Of a stretch of 30,060 bases of DNA, positions 23,465 to 30,060 are shown piece by piece. The notes under the pieces were generated by a model. The model was not told where the DNA came from. It saw nothing but the letters and a program-made list of their open reading frames with translations, and did no database searches. Source of the stretch: Betaproteobacteria bacterium (lineage in GTDB: Bacteria > Pseudomonadota > Gammaproteobacteria > Burkholderiales > SG8-41); assembly GCA_025353085.1 (NCBI GenBank), contig JANXRI010000218.1, forward strand, positions 1-30,060. Direction: 5' to 3'. Position 1 is the first letter of the stretch, and each line of letters opens with the position of its first letter. A program made the position numbers and the translations under genes.

Positions 23465-25825
23465 ATGAAGTTCTCCGAAAACTGGCTGCGCACTTTCGTA
23501 GCGTCGACTCTCACCAGCAGCGAACTCGCCGACGCTTTAACGATGGGCGGCATTGAAGTCGAAGCGAGGGAACCCGCGGCGCCGGCATTCGATCACGTCG
23601 TAATTGCTGAAGTCATTGAGGTGCAAAAGCATCCGGACGCTGATCGTTTGAGCGTATGCCGCGTTAACGCCGGCGCCGGCGGAGCGCCACTACTGCAGGT
23701 CGTTTGCGGCGCGCCTGATGTGCAGGTCGGCATGCGTGTGCCATTCGCGCAGGTCGGTGCGCAATTGCCGGGCGTTTTAATCAAGCAGGCAAAAGTGCGC
23801 GGCGTCGAATCAAACGGTATGTTGTGCTCGGCTAAAGAGCTCGGCATCGCCGATGACGCGGCCGGCCTTTTGATATTGGCCGCTGATGCGCCGCTCGGCG
23901 CCGACCTTCGAAAATATCTCGAACTCGACGATCAGTTGTTCACCATTAAGCCGACGCCGAATCGCGGCGATTGCCTCAGCCTTTTCGGCGCTGCGCGAGA
24001 AGTCGCCGCCATCACGGGCAACCGCGTGACGCCGATTGAGGTCACGGCCGTCCAGACTTTGACGGAGCGCATCGAGATTGCGGTCGCTGCACCGGATGCT
24101 TGCCCACTCTACTGTGGCCGCGTTTTGCGCGGAGTCAATGCTGGCGCTGCGACGCCGCAGTGGATGGTTCGGCGCTTGGAGCGCAGCGGTTTGCGGAGCA
24201 TCAGTGCGATCGTCGACGTCACCAACTACGTCATGTTGGAACTCGGGCAACCCCTGCATGCATTCGATCTCGACCGTGTTGTGGGCGGCATCCAGGTGCG
24301 TTTTGCGGTCGCGGGCGAACGTTTGAAACTGCTCAATGACGAAGACATCGTGCTTAAGGCGGATATCCTCGTCATCGCTGATAGCGCAAAGCCGCTCGCG
24401 CTGGCGGGCATCATGGGCGGCGCTGCAAGTGCGGTGACACCGGCAACCCGAAATATTCTGCTCGAAGCCGCTTTTTTTGCGCCGGCGGCGATTGCCGGAA
24501 AATCCCGCGTTCTTGGGTTCGGCTCTGAATCGGCTTACCGCTTTGAGCGAGGCGTCGATTACGCGGCCACTGAACACGCATTGGAACGCGCGACTGCACT
24601 AGTGCTCGACATCTGCGGCGGCAACGCAGGCCCCATCTGCCCGGCGAAAGCGACACTGCCGCCACGTCAACCCATCCGACTGCGCGCAGCGCGGGCTCAA
24701 CGGCTGCTGGGGATCCATATCAGCGCTGACGACATCGTGCGAATATTCGGGCGCCTTGGATTCGCCTGCGAAAAGCACCATGACGATTTCACGGTGACGC
24801 CGCCAAGTTACCGGTTTGATTTGGCGATCGAAGAAGATTTGATTGAGGAAATAGCGCGCATATACGGCTACGACAACATTCCGGCGAATGTGCCGCTTGC
24901 ATCGACCGCCATGTTGCCAGTGCCCGAGGCCCGGACGAACGTGGCCGCAATTCGTCAGATGCTGGTCGCACGCGATTACCAGGAAATCGTCAGCTACAGT
25001 TTTGTCGATCAGCAATGGGAAGTGGATTTTTCCGCTAACAAAGATCCGGTCATGTTGGCAAACCCGATCGCATCAAATCTGAATGCAATGCGTTCGAGTA
25101 CCTTCGGCAGCCTGGTGGAGTGCCTTAAGTTGAACCTTAGCCGGCAGCAGGAGCGCGTGCGAATATTTGAGTGCGGACGGTGCTATTCGCGAGCCGGAAA
25201 AAACGGGTATGCGGAGCGGATCGTACTGGGCGGACTGGTCTACGGCGAAGCGGTAGAGGAGCAATGGGGGGCCGCGAAGCGCACAGTCGATTTTTACGAT
25301 GTTAAATGCGATCTCGAAACACTCGGCGGACCCGATCTGAGGTTCAGTGCGGCCAGCCATCCGGCGCTGCACCCGGGACGGTCGGCAAAGGTTTCTCTCG
25401 GAGAAACGTTCCTCGGCTGGCTGGGTGAGCTCCACCCGGGGTTGCAACAGACCTATGATTTGCCTTTTGCACCAATGCTTTTTGAACTTAACCTCGACCA
25501 ACTTATGAATCATGCGGTCGCGCAATTTACGGATTTTTCGCGGCAACCCATGGTGCGGCGCGATATTTCGGTTGAAGTCGATGAAAAAGTCACCGCGCAA
25601 GCGATGTTGCAGGCACTGAGAAACCATGCCACTGGCATCATTTCGAACGTCGTGCTGTTTGACGTATATCGCGGCAAAGGCATTGATTCAGATAAAAAAA
25701 GTGTTGCGTTTAAGGTGGTATTGCAAGATACTCAGAAAACGCTAAAAGACGTCGAAGCTGAAGCCGCGATACAGCGGTTGGTTCAAGTGTTACAACAAGA
25801 ATTTCAGGCAAAACTCCGGACTTGA
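23465..25825 (+). CDS. pheT: phenylalanyl-tRNA synthetase beta subunit
   Basis: A 786-residue beta subunit, normal length. N-terminal MKFSENWLRTFV, then a tRNA-binding OB domain (HPDADRLSVCRVNAG, VRGVESNGMLCSAKELG), the B3/B4 editing domain (SAIVDVTNYVMLELGQPLHAFD, split here before LEL), the B5 domain, the core (YRFDLAIEEDLIEEIARIYGYDNIP, split before IAR) and a C-terminal FDX-ACB anticodon domain (FSRQPMVRRDISVEVDEKV, KGIDSDKKSVAFKVVLQD). ihfA follows 10 nt later. Confidence 0.98.
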   Translation: MKFSENWLRTFVASTLTSSELADALTMGGIEVEAREPAAPAFDHVVIAEVIEVQKHPDADRLSVCRVNAGAGGAPLLQVVCGAPDVQVGMRVPFAQVGAQLPGVLIKQAKVRGVESNGMLCSAKELGIADDAAGLLILAADAPLGADLRKYLELDDQLFTIKPTPNRGDCLSLFGAAREVAAITGNRVTPIEVTAVQTLTERIEIAVAAPDACPLYCGRVLRGVNAGAATPQWMVRRLERSGLRSISAIVDVTNYVMLELGQPLHAFDLDRVVGGIQVRFAVAGERLKLLNDEDIVLKADILVIADSAKPLALAGIMGGAASAVTPATRNILLEAAFFAPAAIAGKSRVLGFGSESAYRFERGVDYAATEHALERATALVLDICGGNAGPICPAKATLPPRQPIRLRAARAQRLLGIHISADDIVRIFGRLGFACEKHHDDFTVTPPSYRFDLAIEEDLIEEIARIYGYDNIPANVPLASTAMLPVPEARTNVAAIRQMLVARDYQEIVSYSFVDQQWEVDFSANKDPVMLANPIASNLNAMRSSTFGSLVECLKLNLSRQQERVRIFECGRCYSRAGKNGYAERIVLGGLVYGEAVEEQWGAAKRTVDFYDVKCDLETLGGPDLRFSAASHPALHPGRSAKVSLGETFLGWLGELHPGLQQTYDLPFAPMLFELNLDQLMNHAVAQFTDFSRQPMVRRDISVEVDEKVTAQAMLQALRNHATGIISNVVLFDVYRGKGIDSDKKSVAFKVVLQDTQKTLKDVEAEAAIQRLVQVLQQEFQAKLRT

Positions 25826-25835
25826 AGGGGGAATT

Positions 25836-26147
25836 ATGACTTTGACCAAGGCTGAACTCGCGGACCTGCTTTTTGAAAAAGTGGGGTTCAACAAGCGCGA
25901 GGCCAAAGACATGGTCGAGTCTTTCTTTGAGGAGGTTCGGCTGGCGTTAGAGAACGGCGAAGGCGTCAAACTGTCCGGCTTCGGCAATTTTCAGTTGCGC
26001 GACAAGCCGCAGCGGCCGGGGCGCAATCCTAAAACCGGCGAAGAGATACCAATTACCGCGCGCCGCGTCGTCACCTTTCACGCGTCGCAGAAACTGAAGG
26101 CGATGGTTGAACAAAACTATCACAATGGAAACAAACCACAGTCCTAA
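25836..26147 (+). CDS. ihfA: integration host factor subunit alpha
   Basis: A 103-residue DNA-bending protein of the HU/IHF family: MTLTKAELADLLFEKVGFNKREAK, GVKLSGFGNFQLRDKPQRPGRNPKTGEE (split after RDK; the beta-arm with the conserved Arg-Pro-Gly-Arg-Asn-Pro) and ITARRVVTFHASQKLK. It would pair with IhfB encoded elsewhere. AAGGGGG precedes the ATG. IHF is also a usual cofactor for tyrosine integrases such as the one 0.5 kb downstream. Confidence 0.97.
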   Translation: MTLTKAELADLLFEKVGFNKREAKDMVESFFEEVRLALENGEGVKLSGFGNFQLRDKPQRPGRNPKTGEEIPITARRVVTFHASQKLKAMVEQNYHNGNKPQS

Positions 26148-26499
26148 GGACACGCTTCCGCCCATCCCCGCCAAGCGTTATTTCACGATCGGGGAAGTCA
26201 GTGAACTCTGCGGCGTCAAGCCGCACGTGTTGCGCTACTGGGAGCAGGAGTTTACGCAGCTCAAGCCGGTTAAGCGCCGCGGCAACCGCCGTTACTATCA
26301 GCATCACGAAGTTTTGTTGATCCGGCGGATCCGGGACCTGCTGTACGACCAGGGTTTCACGATCAGCGGCGCGCGCAACCGGCTGGATGAAATCGCGACC
26401 GAACCCGCCAAGACCAATCGCGCAGTCGCGGCTGGCAAAGCAAACCTCGCCGCCGTGCGCAAGGAAATCAAGTCGGTCCTCGACTTTTTGCGCAGCTAA
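26125..26499 (+). CDS. MerR-family transcriptional regulator
   Basis: A regulator of about 124 residues from ATG 26125, overlapping the end of ihfA by 23 nt; TTG 26107 with AAGG upstream would add six residues. The winged HTH is clear: KRYFTIGEVSELCGVKPHVLRYWEQEF (split here before KPH) and RRGNRRYYQHHEVLLIRRIRDLL, followed by a short coiled region. There are no effector cysteines at the C-terminus, so a metal-sensing role is not supported. The ihfA-merR-tRNA-Pro order is common in betaproteobacteria; its target is unknown. Confidence 0.92.
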   Translation: METNHSPKDTLPPIPAKRYFTIGEVSELCGVKPHVLRYWEQEFTQLKPVKRRGNRRYYQHHEVLLIRRIRDLLYDQGFTISGARNRLDEIATEPAKTNRAVAAGKANLAAVRKEIKSVLDFLRS

Positions 26500-26515
26500 T
26501 CGCCCAAAGCGGTCT

Positions 26516-26523
26516 GATATAAT
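26516..26523 (+). promoter_or_regulatory. extended -10 promoter of tRNA-Pro
   Basis: A perfect TATAAT at 26518-26523 with an upstream TG (TGATATAAT read as TG-n-TATAAT) lies 8 nt before the tRNA. No good -35 hexamer is visible. Confidence 0.65.
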
Positions 26524-26531
26524 CCGTCGCT

Positions 26532-26610
<79 letters not shown>

Positions 26611-26652
26611 TAATCAAGCACTTAGGAAATTACCGCAGCTCCCAGAAAGCAT

Positions 26653-26674
26653 TTGCGGGAGTTTTGCGGGAGTT
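26653..26674. repeat. tandem 11-bp direct repeat at the element edge
   Basis: TTGCGGGAGTT occurs twice head to tail (26653-26663 and 26664-26674). The nearby TCCC (26640-26643) and TTTCCC give inverted GGGA/TCCC pairs. The position between the tRNA attachment site and the integrase fits integrase arm-binding sites. Confidence 0.7.
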
Positions 26675-26681
26675 TCCCAGA

Positions 26682-27833
26682 TCATGCAGCTCTCCTGCGC
26701 AATACCGTAAGCGTAGGTGAACTGCGCTGACTTCCCATTGTTACCTTGCCTGCCTGCGCGATCAGGTGTTCGATTTCCGCCGCCGAATAATCGGTTGTCA
26801 CGCTTTCCGACTTGTGGCCGAGAAGCGCTTGCCGATCTTCGAACGACACACCTGCTACTCGCAGCCTGCGTCCAAACGTATGCTTGAGATCATGCACACG
26901 TAAGCGCGCAAAGCCAGGATGCGCGGGTTCGTCCTTGTCCTTCTTCCACTGTGCTGCGGCGTCGACGCGCGCCCTTTTCCACGCACTGCCATTCATGTGA
27001 GTCAGCACGTTTCCTTTGTAGGGAAATACCCACGCAGGATGTACACCACGCTGTGCCTCGATGATGGACTTCGCAACATCATTCAAAACGACTAGACGAT
27101 CCTCGCGGTTTTTAACCCCCGAGTTAGGTCGCCTGCCGCCGAAGTCCAGCGGTATCAGAAAAACGAACGTCGACAACTCTGGCACCTTTATTTCCCAATC
27201 CCAACGCAACCTGCAAACCTCTTGCTCACGACACCCGCTATTCACCTTGTACAAAGCCATCTTGGCAAGGTGATCCGGCAGCGCCTTTAACAAATACGCT
27301 TGCTCTTCCCATGCGAGCGGATAGGGCAGTCGCCGATTTGTTTCAGGCAACGTCGAGATGTGTGACGCTTGCTCAAGCCACGTCTTCTCGTGTTCGCCGC
27401 GCCAAACAGTTGCTGCAAGTCGCAGAATCCGCACTACCCTTTGTAAGGCAATGTTGATCGTGCGGTTCGATACGCCCTGTTTCTGCCGTGCCTTTATAAA
27501 CGGCTTCATAGTTTCGTCATGCACACGGCCGAGCGGCAGATCCCCGATGAATGGATCGAGTTGCTTTAAGTGCATCGCGGTGTCACCGATCGAAGGCATA
27601 TCCTGGTTATCAAGCAGGTACTTCGTTGCGGCCTCGCGAAAGAGTCGAGTGGGTCTGACGCCATAGACAGTTGCTTCTCGAATTGCGGTTAACCTGAGTC
27701 GGAGGTAGCGTTCTGCTTCCTCTTTGTCACAAGTGCCAGTGCTTTCGCAAAGGCGACCGTATCCTTTGACGCGTTTGTCGATGTGCCAGAGCCCGGCTCT
27801 TCTGCAGAGACCCGGACTTGTGTTACGCCCCAT
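26682..27833 (-). CDS. int: tyrosine-recombinase integrase
   Basis: A 383-residue integrase from ATG 27833 (GGA 8 nt upstream; GTG 27872 would add 13 residues). An N-terminal arm-binding/core-binding part (about 1-165) is followed by the catalytic domain: Arg202 (SGCREQEVCRLRW), His314 in VHDLKHTF, His340 (LLGHKS) and the nucleophile Tyr349 (TTDYS). The second catalytic Arg of the HxxR motif is Lys317 here (HDLK), a conservative change. It would integrate and excise the element at tRNA-Pro. Its C-terminus faces the tRNA, as is common in tRNA-linked islands. Its first ~145 nt overlap the upstream HTH gene in another frame. Confidence 0.93.
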   Translation of the reverse strand: MGRNTSPGLCRRAGLWHIDKRVKGYGRLCESTGTCDKEEAERYLRLRLTAIREATVYGVRPTRLFREAATKYLLDNQDMPSIGDTAMHLKQLDPFIGDLPLGRVHDETMKPFIKARQKQGVSNRTINIALQRVVRILRLAATVWRGEHEKTWLEQASHISTLPETNRRLPYPLAWEEQAYLLKALPDHLAKMALYKVNSGCREQEVCRLRWDWEIKVPELSTFVFLIPLDFGGRRPNSGVKNREDRLVVLNDVAKSIIEAQRGVHPAWVFPYKGNVLTHMNGSAWKRARVDAAAQWKKDKDEPAHPGFARLRVHDLKHTFGRRLRVAGVSFEDRQALLGHKSESVTTDYSAAEIEHLIAQAGKVTMGSQRSSPTLTVLRRRAA

Positions 27834-28102
27834 TTCTTTATCCGTCCTTTCCGCACGGGGCGCTCGCTGCACCTGATATGCTCGTCCCCGTCAGCGCATT
27901 TGTCAATCTCGCGTCGTCCGCGCCCCGCGATGTACCGATCAGCCCACGCATCCAGTTCGTACCGATCAAACGCAATACCTTGCTTCCCGATTGGGATCTC
28001 AACGAGATGCGGTCGTACCTCATTGTTGAAGCGATTTCGATCCATGCCGACGTAATTTGGTGCGTCGCGTAGGCGGAGGAAGCGCGGTTGGATAGCGGAC
28101 AC
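27689..28102 (-). CDS. excisionase/AlpA-like HTH DNA-binding protein
   Basis: A 137-residue protein. The N-terminal 60 residues form a winged-helix of the AlpA/excisionase type: RFLRLRDAPNYVGMDRNRFNNEV, split here before FNN, then IPIGKQGIAFDRYELDAWADRYI. The C-terminal half is basic and low in complexity (PVRKGRIKKWG). It is probably the recombination directionality factor or a regulator of the integrase. The start is GTG 28102 without a clear ribosome site, so it could be slightly shorter. It overlaps the integrase 5' end by about 145 nt. TTTCGCGAAA, a 10-bp palindrome, lies just upstream at 28112-28121. Confidence 0.72.
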   Translation of the reverse strand: MSAIQPRFLRLRDAPNYVGMDRNRFNNEVRPHLVEIPIGKQGIAFDRYELDAWADRYIAGRGRREIDKCADGDEHIRCSERPVRKGRIKKWGVTQVRVSAEEPGSGTSTNASKDTVAFAKALALVTKRKQNATSDSG

Positions 28103-28381
28103 GCTATTTGTTTTCGCGAAACAAGATCAAATCCAAACTGCGGTTCCGTCGCCTACGAGAATTCTTCGCGGCTGCATGGATTGCGCTTGAGCGCGCGCAA
28201 CGCGATGGGCGCCTTAACGTCCGCGGCGTTGGATCCAAAGTTAAAAATACGGTTTTTGGGAAAACTCTATAACCGCGCGCGGGCTCGCCCTTCACGGGAC
28301 GCGGTGGAGTTAGATTCGGGACTGAGCCAGTAGCGCGTTTAACCATGCACCGATTTTCACGTCTACCGCGAATCAGTGCAT

Positions 28382-28416
28382 TGCCCAACCCCCCCAAACA
28401 ATGGGGGGGTTGGGCA
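28382..28416. repeat. perfect 14-bp inverted repeat with C7/G7 tracts
   Basis: TGCCCAACCCCCCC (28382-28395) is exactly complementary to GGGGGGGTTGGGCA (28403-28416), with loop AAACAAT. No U-tract follows on either strand, so it is not a standard terminator. It could be a protein-binding dyad or a strong RNA hairpin. Confidence 0.85.
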
Positions 28417-28531
28417 GGAAAAGGCTTGCTTTGGGATTAGCTGCGGCAGTTTGATACTGAGTGAACAAATGCACCACCTGGCCATTGTTGCGAGGGTATC
28501 TGCAACTGCTGCCGGTCGATGGAAAACCCAA

Positions 28532-28562
28532 TTGACCAAAGAGGTTCTTTAACTATAGTTAA
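28532..28562 (+). promoter_or_regulatory. promoter of the XRE gene with palindromic operator over the -10
   Basis: TTGACC (28532-28537) and TATAGT (28554-28559) are 16 nt apart. The -10 is embedded in the perfect 14-bp palindrome TTAACTATAGTTAA (28549-28562). The expected start of transcription is about 28566, giving a leader of about 33 nt. A dimeric XRE regulator bound here would block RNA polymerase, suggesting autorepression. Confidence 0.7.
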
Positions 28563-28598
28563 TGGACTGGCTACCTCCATGTCTCCAATCTACGAGGC

Positions 28599-28820
28599 AT
28601 GGAAAGGGAGCTAGCTACGCTAAAAAAAAGCATTGGTTCAAGAATTCAAAGAAGACGGAGTGATCTTCGCATTTCTCAAGAAGACTTGGCGTTCCGAGCC
28701 GAGCTGACGCCCACCTATCTGTCGCAGCTTGAGAACGGAAAACGTAACCCGTCGCTTCAAATGCTTTACCGCCTCTGTAGTGTTCTGAAAATTGAACTGG
28801 CTGAACTGGTTAAAACCTAG
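28599..28820 (+). CDS. small XRE-family HTH regulator
   Basis: A 73-residue protein, almost entirely one lambda-repressor-like HTH: IGSRIQRRRSDLRISQEDLAFRAEL, split before SQED, then TPTYLSQLENGKRNPSLQMLYRLC. The size resembles controller (C) proteins of restriction-modification systems and other small element-borne repressors. The ATG has only GAGG directly adjacent, so initiation may be weak. The palindrome over its promoter resembles, in its ACTATAGT core, the symmetric boxes bound by C proteins. No methylase or endonuclease gene is seen within the window. Confidence 0.88.
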   Translation: MERELATLKKSIGSRIQRRRSDLRISQEDLAFRAELTPTYLSQLENGKRNPSLQMLYRLCSVLKIELAELVKT

Positions 28821-28957
28821 TTTCTCCGGATTTTAATTTGCCGTGCACATCGCGGTGTAGCGGACCAGCAAGAGGGCTACCTCGACATCGAGCGCGAGGC
28901 GGGGCTGTGCCATAGACGGGCTGCAGGCGCCTGACAGGCGGTCGACGCCCGATTTAT

Positions 28958-28973
28958 ATATAACTTGTTATAT
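28958..28973. promoter_or_regulatory. inverted repeat ATATAAC-TT-GTTATAT upstream of luxR-type gene
   Basis: Seven-base half-sites with a 2-nt spacer, 80 nt before the luxR-type ATG. Its TAAC/GTTA half-sites recall the XRE operator (TTAAC-TATA-GTTAA), but with different spacing. It may be an operator or an AT-rich promoter element. Confidence 0.5.
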
Positions 28974-28990
28974 CGCAATGGCAAGCTAAG

Positions 28991-29012
28991 TGGACAAAGG
29001 ATAGTTTGTCCA
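28991..29012. promoter_or_regulatory. inverted repeat TGGACAAA-N6-TTTGTCCA upstream of luxR-type gene
   Basis: Perfect 8-bp half-sites separated by GGATAG, 41 nt before the luxR-type ATG. The 22-bp total length fits a dimeric HTH regulator site. The sequence does not match the classical lux box. Confidence 0.65.
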
Positions 29013-29053
29013 TTGTTTTCCGTTTTGTTCCCTATTGAGGGGAGGGATAAAAC

Positions 29054-29926
29054 ATGTTGATCCGGAAGTTCAATTTGCCGGGAATCGACTGGTCGCCGCA
29101 GGAGGAGGCGTGTGCATCTGATCTCGTCAGGGAGACGCTTTACCGTGCACGCGACGGGACGGTACTTGATGCACTAATCTATGGAACAACAGCGCTCGGA
29201 TTCGACACTTTTGTTTTCGGTATCGTTGCAAATGACAGAAGACCTGATGCCGAATCGCGCCCCTACATACTGACTAATCAGGCAGACGAATGGGTCCGTA
29301 TTTATGATGAACGTGCGTACTTGGAACTCGATCCGCGCTGTGAACTGGCCGGTGAGCCGGGGTATGCTTATTGGGAGGCTGCACAGTTCTACAAGAATCC
29401 TCCCCACAAAATTTTCTTAACGGAAGCCGCGGCTTATGGCATCCGATCCGGCTTGGTTCTCGGCCTTTGTACTCGCAATCCTCCGTCATACGCGATGATG
29501 GCATTGAACTGTAAGGTCCCTACGCTCTCTCGCTGGAGCGCGGAGGATCGCTTGCTCATCGCAGGTCAGGCGTTAATCTTGGGTAAGGTGCTTAGTCGGT
29601 CCGTGCGAGAGTTTCTCCACGAGCAAGAACTGCTATTCCCGGCACCGACTATGCAGCTGAATGCTCGCGAAAGAGATATTCTCGCCCTTGCCGCCTCAGG
29701 GAAAACCTCGAAGGAGATCGCCGAGACGATTGGCGTCGCAAAGATCACTGTGGACATGCATGTAGGAACAATTCTGAATAAGATGGGAGCATTGAACCGG
29801 AGTCAGGCAATCGCGAAAGCGATTGCGCACAAGCTCATTCGCGTAATGGATGATGGCCATGCGGAATACAAGAGCGCGAAGATACATGCAGTCAGAGGGG
29901 CGCCGCGACTCAAAGTTCTAAAATAG
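29054..29926 (+). CDS. LuxR-family quorum-sensing-type transcriptional regulator
   Basis: A 290-residue regulator. The N-terminal autoinducer-binding domain (about 25-190) keeps the residues that contact acyl-homoserine lactone in TraR: Trp80, Tyr84, Asp93-Pro94, Trp107 and the GIRSG motif (129-133). The C-terminal HTH (about 205-270) has LNARERDILALAASGKTSKEIA, split after ASGK, then TVDMHVGTILNKMGALNR. The last ~25 residues form an unusual basic tail (KSAKIHAVRGAPRLKVLK). GGGAGG lies 8 nt before the ATG. No luxI-type synthase is visible in the window, so it may be a solo sensor or have a partner beyond it. Its position inside an integrated element suggests control of cargo or transfer genes by cell density. 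Confidence 0.9.
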   Translation: MLIRKFNLPGIDWSPQEEACASDLVRETLYRARDGTVLDALIYGTTALGFDTFVFGIVANDRRPDAESRPYILTNQADEWVRIYDERAYLELDPRCELAGEPGYAYWEAAQFYKNPPHKIFLTEAAAYGIRSGLVLGLCTRNPPSYAMMALNCKVPTLSRWSAEDRLLIAGQALILGKVLSRSVREFLHEQELLFPAPTMQLNARERDILALAASGKTSKEIAETIGVAKITVDMHVGTILNKMGALNRSQAIAKAIAHKLIRVMDDGHAEYKSAKIHAVRGAPRLKVLK

Positions 29927-29966
29927 TCAAGCTATTGCAACGCCATCAAACGGATTCGCCCTTGAT

Positions 29967-30060
29967 ATGAATGACCTCATAAAACTGAATCGCAGAATTG
30001 CCGCGCACTGGCTCGGGACCCTCGATGCAGATCAAGAGGCGTACTTGAGCTATGCGCCTG
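29967..30060 (+). CDS. start of an unidentified gene, truncated by window end
   Basis: An open frame from ATG 29967 runs off the window, giving 31 residues that begin MNDLIKLNRRIAAHWLGTLD. It lies 40 nt after the luxR-type stop on the same strand, so it may be co-transcribed. The start does not look like LuxI. The ribosome site is weak. Too short to name. Confidence 0.4.
   Translation, partial: MNDLIKLNRRIAAHWLGTLDADQEAYLSYAP

Larger units (their letters stand above)
28103..28598. other. non-coding regulatory region with palindromes
   Basis: About 500 bases between the excisionase-like gene (-) and the XRE gene (+). I find no convincing gene; short frames on both strands lack domains and ribosome sites. 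It holds a 10-bp palindrome (28112-28121), a 14-bp perfect GC-rich inverted repeat (28382-28416) and a promoter/operator (28532-28562). Confidence 0.6.
28821..29053. other. intergenic region upstream of luxR-type gene
   Basis: A 233-nt gap. The first part (about 28855-28934) is more GC-rich and has a short frame reading GYLDIEREAGLCHRRAAGA before a stop, perhaps a gene remnant that I cannot identify. The second part is AT-rich and holds two inverted repeats (listed separately). Confidence 0.5.

Noticed and set aside
28088..28397. Two short frames (81 and 97 codons) on opposite strands in the XRE-upstream gap
   Set aside because: They overlap each other, lack ribosome sites and recognisable domains, and one runs through the 14-bp palindrome.
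29967..30060. The truncated last gene as a LuxI synthase
   Set aside because: The 31 visible residues lack the conserved LuxI N-terminal pattern; too little sequence remains to name it.

Overview
The window is chromosomal DNA from a GC-rich Gram-negative bacterium, most likely a betaproteobacterium (Burkholderiales/Nitrosomonadales-like). The evidence is the Bug/TctC-type periplasmic solute receptors, the gene order thrS-infC-rpmI-rplT-pheS-pheT-ihfA-merR-tRNA-Pro, and a RelA-type (p)ppGpp synthetase next to typical housekeeping genes. No species can be named from the sequence alone.

Region 1 (1-6749, + strand) is a catabolic CoA-pathway cluster: a partial TctC receptor, an NDP-forming acyl-CoA ligase, a REP-like stem-loop, then a tightly overlapping set of acyl-CoA dehydrogenase, thiolase-like protein, DUF35 zinc-ribbon/OB protein and a second TctC receptor. 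Together they suggest capture, CoA activation, desaturation and chain cleavage of an unknown carboxylic acid. The thiolase-like protein lacks both canonical thiolase cysteines, so with its DUF35 partner it may be a retro-aldolase.

Region 2 (6841-18713) is mixed housekeeping: GST, AlkA-like glycosylase coupled to a DUF2062 membrane protein, ComEC, an alpha/beta hydrolase coupled to O-acetylhomoserine sulfhydrylase, a small secreted protein, Tag glycosylase, RelA, a 2-keto-4-pentenoate hydratase-like protein, and a SUMF1-fold protein translationally coupled to a DUF1330 protein.

Region 3 (18801-26608) is the translation operon: promoter and tRNA-Val(GAC), a structured leader with a strong intrinsic terminator, thrS, infC, rpmI, rplT, a second terminator directly before pheS, pheT, ihfA, merR and tRNA-Pro(GGG). 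Two oddities stand out. thrS has an in-frame amber codon at codon 215, between the editing and catalytic parts. infC has no usual start and seems to begin at ATA.

Region 4 (26609-30060) is the left end of an integrated element at tRNA-Pro. It holds tandem 11-bp repeats, a tyrosine integrase overlapping an excisionase-like HTH gene by about 145 nt, a long palindrome-rich non-coding stretch, a small XRE regulator whose promoter -10 lies inside a perfect 14-bp palindrome, and a LuxR-type quorum-sensing regulator preceded by two inverted repeats. The far end of the element and its cargo lie outside the window.
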